The translations under genes and the position numbers were made by a program. A stretch of 64,000 nucleotides of DNA from NCBI GenBank assembly GCA_937925635.1, contig CALALX010000027.1:62001-126000 (forward strand). The letters run 5' to 3'. Below the pieces are notes generated by a model. It did not search any database, had not been told where the DNA came from, and saw only the letters and a program-made list of their open reading frames with translations. This document shows positions 1 through 9,333 of the stretch, piece after piece (the stretch's first letter is position 1; every line of letters begins with the position of its first letter). The DNA comes from an uncultured Caulobacter sp. (lineage in GTDB: Bacteria > Pseudomonadota > Alphaproteobacteria > Caulobacterales > Caulobacteraceae).

Positions 1-1
1 C

Positions 2-232
2 GAGCCGCGGCAGGGGCGGACGATCGAGGCCAAGGCGCTTCTCAATGCTCTGAAGGGCCGGGTCGCGGACTGGTGGCTGCCCGATCAGGTCGTTCAGATC
101 GGCTCCATGCCCTTGGCTGCCACGGGGAAGATTGACAAGAACCGGCTACGTGCCGACTACGGCGCCGAGGGTTCCGGTGGGACGGGCCCAGGCCACGACG
201 GTCCGGAAGCGAGCGAGACTTCCGGGACGTAG
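2..232 (+). CDS. Acyl-CoA synthetase / AMP-dependent ligase, C-terminal end (partial)
   Basis: The window opens inside this gene; only the last 76 codons are present, ending in TAG at 230-232. The reading frame contains PLAATGKIDKNRLR, which matches the C-terminal catalytic-lysine motif of the acyl-adenylate-forming (ANL) enzymes (ATGKIxKxxLR), where the lysine takes part in adenylation. The substrate cannot be judged from this fragment. The last 20 or so residues, after the motif, are glycine-rich and of low complexity. A TetR gene starts 13 bases downstream on the same strand, so the two may be co-transcribed and the regulator may control fatty-acid or aromatic-acid activation. Confidence 0.8.
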   Translation, partial: EPRQGRTIEAKALLNALKGRVADWWLPDQVVQIGSMPLAATGKIDKNRLRADYGAEGSGGTGPGHDGPEASETSGT

Positions 233-245
233 AGAGGAAAGCTTG

Positions 246-920
246 ATGTCAGCTGCTCCAAGGGCGAAGCGGGTCCGGCGAACGAAAGCCGAGCAGCGCG
301 CCGAGACCCTTGAACAGATCCTCGACGCGGCGGAATACCTCTTTTCCCTCCAGGGTCTGCACGGCGTGACGTTGCGCGACGTGGCCCTGCGCGTCGGCGT
401 CCACACGACGCTTCTTCACTACTACTTCGACGACAAGCGCAGCCTGTTCGAGGCGGTTTTCGCGCGACGGGCTGGCGTGACAAGCGGCCTTCGAATGGAG
501 GCCCTGGATCACTATGCCGCCGAGTCGGGCGACCATCCGACCGTGGAGGGTGCGCTGCACGCCTTCCTGGATACCGATCTGGACCTCTACAGCCGCAGCG
601 AATCCTGGATGAACTACGCGGCTTTCTGCGCCCGGGTCAGCAACACGCTCGAGGGCGCGGAGCTGATGGACGTCCATTTCGATCCCGTCGTCCTGAAGCT
701 CGTGTCGATCCTGAAGCGCGCCCTTCCCGACACCCCGGAGGAGGACATCTTCTGGGGCTACCACTTCGTCACCGGTTCGCTGATGAACACCCTGGCCAGA
801 ACGGGCCGGATCGACCGCCTGTCCGGCGGCCTCTGCCGATCCGACGACTTCGCCGCCGTCAAGAAGCGGATGGCCCGGTTCATGGCGGCGGGCTTCATGT
901 CTTTCCTCGAGAAGGACTGA
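246..920 (+). CDS. TetR/AcrR family transcriptional regulator
   Basis: This is a 224-residue protein. The frame stays open further upstream to 132, but the start at 246 is preferred because GAGAGGAAAG lies just before it and because the upstream part overlaps the preceding ligase gene. Residues about 20-65 form the TetR helix-turn-helix: ILDAAEYLFSLQG, then VTLRDVALRVGVHTTLLHYYF, the usual tyrosine-phenylalanine signature of the recognition helix region. The C-terminal ligand-binding half (residues about 75-224) is diverse, as normal for the family. It follows the end of an acyl-CoA ligase gene closely and converges on the esterase gene at 937, so a role in local regulation of lipid or ester catabolism is plausible. 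The ligand is unknown. Confidence 0.85.
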   Translation: MSAAPRAKRVRRTKAEQRAETLEQILDAAEYLFSLQGLHGVTLRDVALRVGVHTTLLHYYFDDKRSLFEAVFARRAGVTSGLRMEALDHYAAESGDHPTVEGALHAFLDTDLDLYSRSESWMNYAAFCARVSNTLEGAELMDVHFDPVVLKLVSILKRALPDTPEEDIFWGYHFVTGSLMNTLARTGRIDRLSGGLCRSDDFAAVKKRMARFMAAGFMSFLEKD

Positions 921-936
921 CGGCCCGACGCCGCGC

Positions 937-2592
937 CTACTTCAGCGAATCGAAGTCGCAGCCCGAAGCCTGCGGCGCCAGCGGCGGGGCGACGAGTCCC
1001 ATGTTCCAGTTCCAGGGCGTGTCGCCCTGCGCACGGCGTCGGCAGACCACGGCCTCATGCAGCTCGTACATGCCGGGGAACAGGCGGGCCGACGCGCGCG
1101 GCTGGTCCTGGAAGGCCATGAACGCGCGCCCGGCGCCGAAAGTCGGCCATGCTGGCGCGCCATCGGCCTTCGGAACGCCGTCCCGCACGAAACTCGCCCA
1201 ATAGGCGGTCATCGCCGCGGAGAGCCGCTTCTCTGTCGGAGTCTGTGGAATCTTGGGCCAGTACGGCGGCGTCTTGCGGGCCGTTCCGAAGACGAACGGC
1301 AGTTCCGCGCCGTGGAAGGCGCGCAGGCCCAGGGCGTCGGCGGCCGGATAGCCGTGATCGAAGATATAGAGGTAGGCCGGCTGTCCGAGAGCGGTCTGTT
1401 TGCGCACCAGGCGTTCCGCGGTCCATCCGTAGATCACATCCCGCGTCGAAGCCACGATCGCGCCTTCAGGATCGGCGGGCGGATAGAGGCTGAGATGAGC
1501 CTCCGCGAGATCCGCGTAGCGCTCGCGAATGGCCTTTTCGTAGGTCGCGGACAGCGCCGGCGCCGGGGGGCCGAGGAACCGGAGGGAGCGGATCTCGCCG
1601 CTGTTGAACCCGGCCAGGAGCGGCGTCGGCGCCTGCTCGCCGCGGTCGAACACCGCCACGAGCTGGTCGGGCAGGATCTTGCCGTCGACGACGGCGAACG
1701 CCGGAAATCCACCCGCCGCCGCCGCCTTCGTCAGCGCGAACGGTTCAAGGGCGCGCAACGCCGATAGCTCTGTCGCCTTGAGGCGTGTGGCGAGCGCGAC
1801 ACCCTGGGCCTCCGCCGGTGCTTCCCCAAAGCGCGAGTCCCGCAGGCTGGGCGTCGAGATCATGTAGGCGCTCTGCGCGATCGCCTTGGCGAAGAGGCCG
1901 CGGGCCTGGGGTGAGGCCATGAGATACATGACACTGAGCCCGCCGGCGGACTCTCCGGCGATCGTCACGTTATCCGGGTCGCCGCCAAACGCCGCGATGT
2001 TGTCTCGGACCCAGCGCAGGGCCTGGATCTGGTCCAGGAGGCCGTAGTTTCCAGAGACGCCCTGATCGGACTCGGCGCTGAGGGCCGGGTGGGCCAGGTA
2101 GCCGAGCACGCCGAGCCGATAGTTGATCGTGACGACGACGATTCCCTGCTCGGCGAACGCGGTCCCGTCATAGATCGGTTCGTGGCCATAGCCGCCCCAC
2201 AGCGAGCCGCCGTGTATCCAGACCATGACCGGCGCCTTTCGCGCGCCGGCGGGCGCCCAGATGTTCAGGGTCAGGCAGTCCTCGCTCATCCGCGCCGGAT
2301 CATTGGCGTAGATGTTGATTGAGCTCGATCTGTTCTGGACGCAGGCCGGACCGAACGCCGTCGCGTCGCGCTGGCCGGGCCAGCGGGGCGCCGGCCTGGG
2401 CGGCTTCCAGCGCTGGTCGCCAACCGGCGGCAGAGCGTAGGGCAGTCCCTTGAAGACGTTCACGGAGTCGTCGGCGACCCCGACGACGACCCCGGCAGGC
2501 GCTTCGGCCACGACAGGAGCCGCCGCGGACGCTGGAACGGCGACCATGATGGCGGCCGCGGCGATCAGGGCGGCGATGCGGCCGGTCATCAT
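937..2592 (-). CDS. Type-B carboxylesterase, probably exported
   Basis: A 551-residue alpha/beta-hydrolase of the carboxylesterase type-B (COesterase) family, which hydrolyses carboxylic esters. The N-terminus is a hydrophobic signal-like segment ending in SASAAA, so export to the periplasm or envelope is likely. The nucleophile elbow GESAGG lies in the context NVTIAGESAGG, and FHGAELPFVFG near residue 435 carries the expected catalytic histidine. The N-terminal motif FKGLPYALPPVGDQRW and the EDCLTLNIWAP motif are both typical of the family. The frame is open for another 336 codons upstream, but that part overlaps the transporter gene. The start at 2592 overlaps the transporter stop (ATGATGA), implying translational coupling and a transporter-esterase operon. 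Confidence 0.88.
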   Translation of the reverse strand: MMTGRIAALIAAAAIMVAVPASAAAPVVAEAPAGVVVGVADDSVNVFKGLPYALPPVGDQRWKPPRPAPRWPGQRDATAFGPACVQNRSSSINIYANDPARMSEDCLTLNIWAPAGARKAPVMVWIHGGSLWGGYGHEPIYDGTAFAEQGIVVVTINYRLGVLGYLAHPALSAESDQGVSGNYGLLDQIQALRWVRDNIAAFGGDPDNVTIAGESAGGLSVMYLMASPQARGLFAKAIAQSAYMISTPSLRDSRFGEAPAEAQGVALATRLKATELSALRALEPFALTKAAAAGGFPAFAVVDGKILPDQLVAVFDRGEQAPTPLLAGFNSGEIRSLRFLGPPAPALSATYEKAIRERYADLAEAHLSLYPPADPEGAIVASTRDVIYGWTAERLVRKQTALGQPAYLYIFDHGYPAADALGLRAFHGAELPFVFGTARKTPPYWPKIPQTPTEKRLSAAMTAYWASFVRDGVPKADGAPAWPTFGAGRAFMAFQDQPRASARLFPGMYELHEAVVCRRRAQGDTPWNWNMGLVAPPLAPQASGCDFDSLK

Positions 2593-3905
2593 TGCGCGAC
2601 TCTCCGTTCCTCGCGGCGGAGCACGCCCGCCAGAACCATGAAAAGGCCGATGGCCACGACGTAGACGGGCGTCAGTCCATAGAAGGCCAGCTGCAGTGAA
2701 TTGTCCGGGTGGACCGGCTTCAGGAAGTCGCTGAGGAATCCGACAAAGGTCGGCCCCAGGCCCATCCCGGTGAGGTTCATCACCAGCAGCAACAGGGCGC
2801 CCGACAGGACCCGCTGTTCGGGGCGCACGTCTTCCTGCACCAGGGCCACGACCGACGACAGGTAGAAGTAGTTCAGGAAGGTGGGCAGCAGGAGGAAGGC
2901 CAGCGCCACCGGCCAGGTCGGCGCCCAGACGAAGGCCAGGAAGGGCAGGATCGCGAGGGACAGCGTTAAGGCCGGTATGGTCGCGTAGGCGGTCCGGGTG
3001 CGGCGTGTGAAATGGTCGATGACCCGCCCCGACACCAGGATGCCGCCACCCATGCCGACCAGGACGACGAGCGCATACCAGAGCGAAATATCCGGCAGCG
3101 TCATGCCCTTTTCCCGGATCAGGAACAGTGTGGTGAAGTTGCCCGCGCCGTAGGTGACGATCTGCGTGACGCCGCTGGCGGCGGCGGCGAGGACAAGCGC
3201 CGGCCGGGAGAAGAACATTCGGAACGTCGGCCAGAAGCCGGCGGCGGCCTGGGGCGCCGGCGGGCGACGGTCGAGGCCGCCGCGCACCGGCTCCTTGACG
3301 AAGGACAGAACGGCGATGGCGGCGACGACCCCCACCGCGCCCAGCACCACGAACGCCAGCCGCCAGTTGTAGGCCGCCGCAATCGCCGCCCCGAACGCGA
3401 CCCCGAGCGCCTGGCCGATCGGCGGGCCGAGGTTGAACAGGCCCAGGGCGGTCCCGCGACGCCCCGATGGGAAGTAGTCGGAGATGATGGCGTAGGAGGG
3501 CGGCACGCCGCCGGCCTCTCCCACGCCGACGGTCATCCGCGCGACGACCAGCTGGGCGTAGTTCGCCGACATCCCGCAGCCGATCGTCGCCAGGCTCCAC
3601 AGGCCGCAGGCGAAGGCCAGCACCCGGACGCGGTTCGTCCGGTCCGCCAGCCAGCCGACCGGCAGAGAGATCAGGCAGTAGAACAAGGCGAAGTACAGTC
3701 CGCCGATGAGGCCCAACTGGCCGTCAGTGACCTTCAGAGTGTCCTGAATGGGCTTGGCCAGGATCGACAGCAGTTGGCGGTCGAGGAAGTTCAACACATA
3801 GACGAAGCACAGCATGCCGAGTGCGAACCAGGCGCGCGCCGTGATCGGCGCTGACGTCTCGGCTGAGCGCGCGTCGACCGTCGCCTCGACTGTTTCCCCC
3901 TGCAT
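2589..3905 (-). CDS. MFS transporter
   Basis: A 438-residue major facilitator superfamily permease with about 12 hydrophobic segments. The first (FALGMLCFVYVLNFLDRQLLSIL) carries the NxxDRQ signature, and the loop GWLADRTNRVRVL is the MFS motif-A equivalent between TM2 and TM3. The start at 3905 is chosen because the minus strand reads GGGAGAG a few bases upstream; the frame is open to 3983 without a better site. It is translationally coupled to the carboxylesterase gene that follows. A role in uptake or export of an ester-type substrate or its product is inferred from that pairing; the substrate is not identifiable. The 178 bases upstream (3906-4083) should hold its promoter, and no regulatory dyad was recognised there. 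Confidence 0.85.
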   Translation of the reverse strand: MQGETVEATVDARSAETSAPITARAWFALGMLCFVYVLNFLDRQLLSILAKPIQDTLKVTDGQLGLIGGLYFALFYCLISLPVGWLADRTNRVRVLAFACGLWSLATIGCGMSANYAQLVVARMTVGVGEAGGVPPSYAIISDYFPSGRRGTALGLFNLGPPIGQALGVAFGAAIAAAYNWRLAFVVLGAVGVVAAIAVLSFVKEPVRGGLDRRPPAPQAAAGFWPTFRMFFSRPALVLAAAASGVTQIVTYGAGNFTTLFLIREKGMTLPDISLWYALVVLVGMGGGILVSGRVIDHFTRRTRTAYATIPALTLSLAILPFLAFVWAPTWPVALAFLLLPTFLNYFYLSSVVALVQEDVRPEQRVLSGALLLLVMNLTGMGLGPTFVGFLSDFLKPVHPDNSLQLAFYGLTPVYVVAIGLFMVLAGVLRREERRVAQ

Positions 3906-4083
3906 GGCGCTCTCCCTGGTCACCGATCGCCTTCGCCGGTGTTGGCCTTCACCATGACCGCGACGGCGGCCATCGGTCAACACTCACTCTCACATGGATG
4001 AATATTATGCCGACGCGTCGACCGCCGGCGCGGGGCGCCTGCTCAAGCGGTCCTCAGTCAACGGGATCGCGACTCCGCCCCGG

Positions 4084-6525
4084 CTAGCCCCCGGCGAGCG
4101 CCGCTTCGGCCTGGCTGACCGCGGCCAGGGTGCGCGGCAGGCTGGAGGGGTTGACGCTAATCGAGTCGACGCCCAGTCGGGTCAGGAAGGCGGCGATCTC
4201 CGGATAGGTCGCCGGAGCCTCGCCGCAGATGCCGACGTGACGCCCATTGCGATGGGCTCCCTCGACGGCCAGGCGGAGCATTTCCAGCACGCCCGGGTCG
4301 CGTTCATCGAAGTCGAAGGCGACCGTCTCGGAATCGCGATCCACGCCGAGCACCAGCTGCGTCAGATCATTCGACCCGATCGAGAAACCGTCGAACAGTC
4401 TGGCGAAGGCGTCGATCTGGATGACGTTGTTCGGGATCTCGCACATCACGAAGATCTCCAGGCCGTTGTCGCCGCGACGCAGGCCGTGGGCCGCCATGGC
4501 GGCCAGGACACGCTCGGCCTCATCGATCCGGCGGCAGAATGGAACCATGATCTTCACATTGGTCAGGCCCATGACATCGCGGACATGGCGCAGGGCCTCG
4601 CACTCCAGCGCGAAGCCGTCGGCGTAGCGTGGATGGGCATAGCGGGCCGCCCCCCGAAAGCCGAGCATGGGGTTTTCCTCCACCGGCTCGAAGGCGGCGC
4701 CGCCCGTCAGCCGGGCGTACTCATTGGTCTTGAAGTCGGACAGCCGCACGATCACGGGGCGCGGATGGAAGGCGGCGGCGATCGTCCCGACGCCTTCGGC
4801 GAGCCGGCGAATGAAGTCGTCGCGCGGCGCGCCCTGGCCGTGGCTACGTTTGTAAATGGTGGCCCGGTCCCGCGCGGAGGCCACCTGCTCGGGGTGGGCG
4901 GCGGCCATGGGGTGAATGCCGATCTGTTCGCCGATGATGAACTCCAGCCGGGCCAGGCCCACGCCGGCCGACGGCAGAAGAGCAGCGCGGAAGGCCAAGT
5001 CGGGCTGGGCCAGGTTGACCGCCACCTCTGTGCGTGTGCGGGGGAGCGCCTCTGTTGAAAGGCTCTCCACCGAGAAGGGGACCGCGCCCGCATAGATCCG
5101 ACCGGTCTCTCCCTCGGCGCAGGACACGGTCACTTGCTGGCGCTCGGCCAGTCGCGAGGTGGCGTCCCCTGTCCCGACCACCGCCGGCACGCCGAGCTCC
5201 CGAGCGACGATCGCGGCATGGCAGGTGCGCCCGCCCTGGTCGGTGATGATGGCGCCGGCGATCTTCATCACCGGCAGCCAGTCCGGACTAGTCGAGGCGG
5301 CGACCAGGACGTCCCCAGGTTCGAAGGCCCGCAGGTCGGCGGCGGTGCGGACCTGCCGCACGCGGCCAGAGGCGACCTTTTCCCCGACCGCCTTGCCGGA
5401 GGCGAGCACCTCCCCCTGCCCTTTCAGGCGGTAGGTTTCGAAGGTCGTCGCCGACCGGCGTGAGGCGACAGTCTCGGGCCGGGCCTGCAGGACGTAAAGC
5501 CGGCCGTCGTGAGCGTCCTTCGCCCACTCTATGTCCATCGGCGTCGGCTTGCCGGCCCTGGCGGAATAGTGGTCATCGATGCGGATGCAGACGTCGGCCA
5601 GATCGAGGACCTCGGCGTCGGTGATGCAGAATCGCAGGCGGTCGCGGGCGGGGACCCGGTAGCTGTGCAGCGCGCCGCCCGCATCACCGCGCCGGTGCGC
5701 GAGGCGGGTCTCCTTGGTCCCGAGGGACCGGCGCAACACCGCGCGGAACCCCTGTCGGTACGTCGGCTTGTGGACATGGAACTCGTCGGGACCGACCCGG
5801 CCCTGCACGATGTTCTCCCCCAGACCATAGGCGCCGGTGATGAAGACCACGTCGCGGAATCCCGTTTCGGTGTCCAGGGTGAACGCGACGCCGCTCGCGG
5901 CCTCGTCGGAGCGGACCATCTTCATGACGGCGACCGAGAGGGCGACCTTGAGATGGTCGAAGCCGTTATTGACGCGATAGGCGATGGCCCGGTCGGTGAA
6001 GATCGAGGCGAAGCAGCGCCGGCAGGCCTCGACCAGTCCGTCTTCGTCGCGGATATGCAGGAAGCTGTCGTGCTGGCCGGCGAAGCTGGCGGTCGGCAGA
6101 TCTTCGGCGGTGGCGGAACTGCGCACGGCGACGGTCAGGTCGGGTCCCTCGCGCTCCCGCATCGCGCGGAAGGCCCGCGCGATCTCCAGCCGCAGGGCGT
6201 CGCCGGCGGTGGCGGCGTAGACGATCGACCGCGCCGCCTCGGCCCGCCGGGCCAGATCCTCGACATCCTCGACGTCCAGGCCTGCGAGCAGGGCCTCCAG
6301 CCGCGGCCAGGCCCCCGCCTCCGTCAGGGCGTCGCGATAGGCCGCGGCGGTGATGGCGAACCCGTCGGGGATCCCGACCTTGGCGCCCGCCAGCAAGCGA
6401 AAGAGCTCGCCCAGCGACGCCGTCTTGCCTCCGACCAGGGGGACGTCCTCCAGGCCGAGTTCGCTGAACCAGCGGACGTGGTCGGACCGGGGCGCATCGC
6501 GGCCGAGCGGGGCGTGGGGATCCAT
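4084..6525 (-). CDS. ppsA: Phosphoenolpyruvate synthase
   Basis: An 813-residue PEP synthase (pyruvate, water dikinase): ATP + pyruvate + water to PEP + AMP + phosphate, the entry step of gluconeogenesis. The N-terminal ATP-binding domain covers residues about 20-345 (VGGKTASLGE, AVRSSATAEDLPTASFAGQ). The swivelling phosphohistidine domain has GGRTCHAAIV with the phosphorylated His near residue 436. The C-terminal PEP/pyruvate barrel contains SIGSNDLTQLVLGVDRDS and GICGEAP with the catalytic cysteine. Length and motifs are complete. A perfect FixK-type dyad centred 54 bases upstream of the start suggests oxygen-responsive transcription. It lies in the same orientation as the upstream P-type ATPase, separated by about 100 bases that contain this dyad. 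Confidence 0.93.
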   Translation of the reverse strand: MDPHAPLGRDAPRSDHVRWFSELGLEDVPLVGGKTASLGELFRLLAGAKVGIPDGFAITAAAYRDALTEAGAWPRLEALLAGLDVEDVEDLARRAEAARSIVYAATAGDALRLEIARAFRAMREREGPDLTVAVRSSATAEDLPTASFAGQHDSFLHIRDEDGLVEACRRCFASIFTDRAIAYRVNNGFDHLKVALSVAVMKMVRSDEAASGVAFTLDTETGFRDVVFITGAYGLGENIVQGRVGPDEFHVHKPTYRQGFRAVLRRSLGTKETRLAHRRGDAGGALHSYRVPARDRLRFCITDAEVLDLADVCIRIDDHYSARAGKPTPMDIEWAKDAHDGRLYVLQARPETVASRRSATTFETYRLKGQGEVLASGKAVGEKVASGRVRQVRTAADLRAFEPGDVLVAASTSPDWLPVMKIAGAIITDQGGRTCHAAIVARELGVPAVVGTGDATSRLAERQQVTVSCAEGETGRIYAGAVPFSVESLSTEALPRTRTEVAVNLAQPDLAFRAALLPSAGVGLARLEFIIGEQIGIHPMAAAHPEQVASARDRATIYKRSHGQGAPRDDFIRRLAEGVGTIAAAFHPRPVIVRLSDFKTNEYARLTGGAAFEPVEENPMLGFRGAARYAHPRYADGFALECEALRHVRDVMGLTNVKIMVPFCRRIDEAERVLAAMAAHGLRRGDNGLEIFVMCEIPNNVIQIDAFARLFDGFSIGSNDLTQLVLGVDRDSETVAFDFDERDPGVLEMLRLAVEGAHRNGRHVGICGEAPATYPEIAAFLTRLGVDSISVNPSSLPRTLAAVSQAEAALAGG

Positions 6526-6572
6526 GCGCTTCTCCCTTTTCGCGAGATTGCGACGCCGACGGCCCGAGAACC

Positions 6573-6586
6573 TTGACCGATATCAA
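6573..6586 (-). promoter_or_regulatory. FNR/FixK-type box upstream of ppsA
   Basis: TTGACCGATATCAA matches the TTGAN-N4-NTCAA dyad in both half-sites. It is centred about 54 bases before the ppsA start, which would place a class II start site about 13 bases before the ATG. Function is inferred from the motif and from repeated occurrence in this island. Confidence 0.8.
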
Positions 6587-6622
6587 CCCCAGGGGGCCGA
6601 CAAGGCCTGCGGCGGCCCGCGG

Positions 6623-9298
6623 TCATCGCCTCGCGACCACTGGCCTTTCCCGGGCGCGTCGAAGCAGGGGCCTGGCGCGCAGAGCCTTGTAGCCTTCGCC
6701 CAGGGCCAGGACGCTGGCGGCCAGCACGCCGAGGATCAGCCATTCCACCGGGCCCACCGGGTGCAGGCCCAACACGCCGCTGAGTCCGGGCGTGACCATC
6801 GCCAGGGCATGGACCGTCGGCGCCCCGACCAGAGTCGCGATGAGGACCGGATTGGCCCGCAACGGAATTCGCAGGATGGACCGCGTCTCCGACCGGCAAT
6901 TGAAGACATGCACGTTCTCAAACAGGACCAGGAACAGCAGGGTCAGGTTCCTGGCCTCGGCCAGGTCTTGGCCTGCCGGCCCGGCTAGCCAGGAGAAGAG
7001 AAGGAAGGCGACGACGCCGATGTAGGCGCCGGTCAGGATGCATTGTTCGATCATCTGGCGATCGAAGATCGCCTGCGTCGGCGGACGCGGCGGTCGGCGC
7101 ATGGTGTCCGGCTCCTTGCCCTCCAGGGCCAGCGCCACGTCCTGGATGCCCTCGTGAACCAGGTTCAGCCACAGGATCTGGACCGCCGTCAGCGGCATCG
7201 GCAGGCCGGTCAGCAGGGTCAGGGAGAACAGCAGCACCTCGGCGATCGCAGTGCTAATCAGCAACCAGACGATCTTGCGGATGTTGGCATAGGCGGTGCG
7301 CCCCTCCTCCACGCCCGCGACGATGGAGGCGAAATTGTCGTCGGAGACGATCAGGTCGGCGGCCGACCGCGCCACGTCGGCGCCGCTGGCGCCCATGGAC
7401 ACGCCGACCTCGGCGGCCCGCAGCGCCGGGGCGTCGTTGACGCCGTCGCCCGTCACCGCGACGAAGTGACCGTGCGCCTGCAGCGTCTGGACGATCATCG
7501 TCTTCTGCCCGGGTTCGACCCGGGCGAAGACGTCCGCCTGTAGAACCTCACGCTCCAGCGCCGCCCCTGAAAGCCGCGCGAGCTCCCCGCCCGTGAGGGC
7601 CCGGTCCGGCTGCGGCGCGTCATAGATCTGGCGGGCGATGGCCAAGGCTGTTTCCGGGTGGTCGCCAGTGATCATCCGCACCTCGACGCCGGCCGCCCGA
7701 CAGGCGGCGACCGCGCCGGGGACTTCCGGCCGGATGGGGTCGATGAGACCGGCGAAGCCGATCAGTCGCAGACCCTGGAGGTCCGAGGGCGCGACGCGGC
7801 CGGCCGGGCTCACGGGCCCCTCGGCGACGGCGATCACCCGATGACCCGCCCTTGCCAGGGCGTGGACCTGGGCGGCGACGGCGGCCGGATCAAATCCCTC
7901 GCACATGGCCAGGATCCGCTCCGGCGCGCCCTTCACACGCACCCGTCCGCCGCCCTCGGAGGCGGAGAAGCCCAACTCCGACTCATAGGGGATCGTCGAC
8001 CGCTGAGGCTCCTCCACGAGCAGGGCGTCACGATCGAAACCGAGCTTCGCGGCCAGAACGAGAAACGCCACATCGACGCTGTCGCCGCTGGCCTCGACGG
8101 CGCCATCGTCGCTACGCAGCCGCGCTTCGTTGGCGAGCGCCGCCGCCTTGGCGAGCCGGTGGAACGCTTCGCCGTCCTCGGTCGACGGCGAGGGAAGCAG
8201 GCGGCCGTGGGGGTCGAGGCCCTCGCCCTCGACATCGGCGGCGGCGCCGGAGGCCAGCTCGATGCGTTTGACGGTCAGGCGATTGACCGTGAGCGTGCCG
8301 GTCTTGTCGGTGGCGATCAGGGTGCAGGACCCCAGGCCCTCCACCGCCGGCAGGCGTCGCACGATGACATGCCGCCTCGCCATGCGCGCGGACGCCACGG
8401 CCAGGGCGATGGTGATCGCCACGGGCAGCCCCTCGGGGATCGCCGACACCGCCAGTGCGATGGTCATCCCGAAGATCTCGGCCGGCGGCGCGCCGCGCAG
8501 ATGCTGACCGATCGCCAGCAGGATGACCACCGCCACGGTGGCGACGGCGATCCGGCGGGACAGGGCCTGCATGCGCAGCAACAGCGGCGGCGGCGTCTGG
8601 TCGCCGCCCAGGCTCCGGGCGATGGCGCCCAACTGGGTCCGCGGTCCTGTCGCGCATACGACGCCGGTTCCGCGCCCCGCCAGGACCATGCTGCCGGCGA
8701 AGGCCATGTTGCGCCGGTCGGCCAGGGGCGTGGCCTCGTCCAGCGCAGCCTCGGTCTTTTCGACCAACACGGATTCGCCGGTCAGCAGCGACTCGTCGAC
8801 GCGCAGATCATGGACGGACAGCAGACGAAGGTCGGCCGGCACGGCGCCGCCGGACTCCAGGAGGATGACGTCGCCGGGAGCCAGCTCGGCCGCGTCGATC
8901 GTCCGCCGCGCGCCGCCGCGCAGCACGGTCGCTCGCGGGTTCAGCACCTTCTTCAACGCCGCCGCGCCGGTCTCGGCCCGCCACTCGAGGACCGCCCCGA
9001 TGCCCGCGTCGAGCAGCAGCACCGCGAAGATGAACAGCGCGTCGTCCCAGGCCCGCAGGGCGAGCGAGACGACGCTGGCCGCCAGCAGCAGGTAGATGAG
9101 CGGGCTCTTGAACTGCCTCAGGAACACCGCCGCGCGCGACGCCACGGCCGGCTCGGGCAGGACATTGCGACCGACGGCGTCCAGTCGCGCGGCGACCTCG
9201 GCCTCCGCGAGGCCCTCAGGACGCGAGTCGAGGCGATGCAGCGCCGCCTGTCCCGACAGGACGTGCCAAGTCGGAGCGGTGTCCTCACGAATCGCCAT
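6623..9298 (-). CDS. Cation-translocating P-type ATPase (P2-type)
   Basis: An 891-residue inner-membrane P-type ATPase. It has the N-terminal cation-ATPase domain (about 10-80), the actuator motif LLTGESVLVEK near 172, the phosphorylation motif DKTGTLT with Asp331, and the hinge motif TGDGVNDAPALRAAEVGVSMG. About ten transmembrane helices are expected. TM4 has AIPEGLP (about 287-292), as in Ca2+/Mn2+ and Na+/K+ pumps. TM6, however, reads WLNLVHEGIQD where Ca2+ pumps have NLVTDG, so two usual ion ligands are replaced and the transported ion is uncertain. A PAS-protein gene ends 35 bases upstream, so both probably share the promoter with the dyad at 9852. Low-oxygen control is inferred from that context. 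Confidence 0.88.
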   Translation of the reverse strand: MAIREDTAPTWHVLSGQAALHRLDSRPEGLAEAEVAARLDAVGRNVLPEPAVASRAAVFLRQFKSPLIYLLLAASVVSLALRAWDDALFIFAVLLLDAGIGAVLEWRAETGAAALKKVLNPRATVLRGGARRTIDAAELAPGDVILLESGGAVPADLRLLSVHDLRVDESLLTGESVLVEKTEAALDEATPLADRRNMAFAGSMVLAGRGTGVVCATGPRTQLGAIARSLGGDQTPPPLLLRMQALSRRIAVATVAVVILLAIGQHLRGAPPAEIFGMTIALAVSAIPEGLPVAITIALAVASARMARRHVIVRRLPAVEGLGSCTLIATDKTGTLTVNRLTVKRIELASGAAADVEGEGLDPHGRLLPSPSTEDGEAFHRLAKAAALANEARLRSDDGAVEASGDSVDVAFLVLAAKLGFDRDALLVEEPQRSTIPYESELGFSASEGGGRVRVKGAPERILAMCEGFDPAAVAAQVHALARAGHRVIAVAEGPVSPAGRVAPSDLQGLRLIGFAGLIDPIRPEVPGAVAACRAAGVEVRMITGDHPETALAIARQIYDAPQPDRALTGGELARLSGAALEREVLQADVFARVEPGQKTMIVQTLQAHGHFVAVTGDGVNDAPALRAAEVGVSMGASGADVARSAADLIVSDDNFASIVAGVEEGRTAYANIRKIVWLLISTAIAEVLLFSLTLLTGLPMPLTAVQILWLNLVHEGIQDVALALEGKEPDTMRRPPRPPTQAIFDRQMIEQCILTGAYIGVVAFLLFSWLAGPAGQDLAEARNLTLLFLVLFENVHVFNCRSETRSILRIPLRANPVLIATLVGAPTVHALAMVTPGLSGVLGLHPVGPVEWLILGVLAASVLALGEGYKALRARPLLRRARERPVVARR

Positions 9299-9333
9299 GC
9301 GAGGCCCTCAGCCGGTCCGCCGCGGACCTCTGG

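Noticed and set aside
2593..3600. Upstream open frame of the carboxylesterase (would give 887 residues)
   Set aside because: It overlaps the MFS transporter gene in another frame, is Arg/Ala/Pro-rich as shadow frames are, and a signal peptide starts exactly at 2592.
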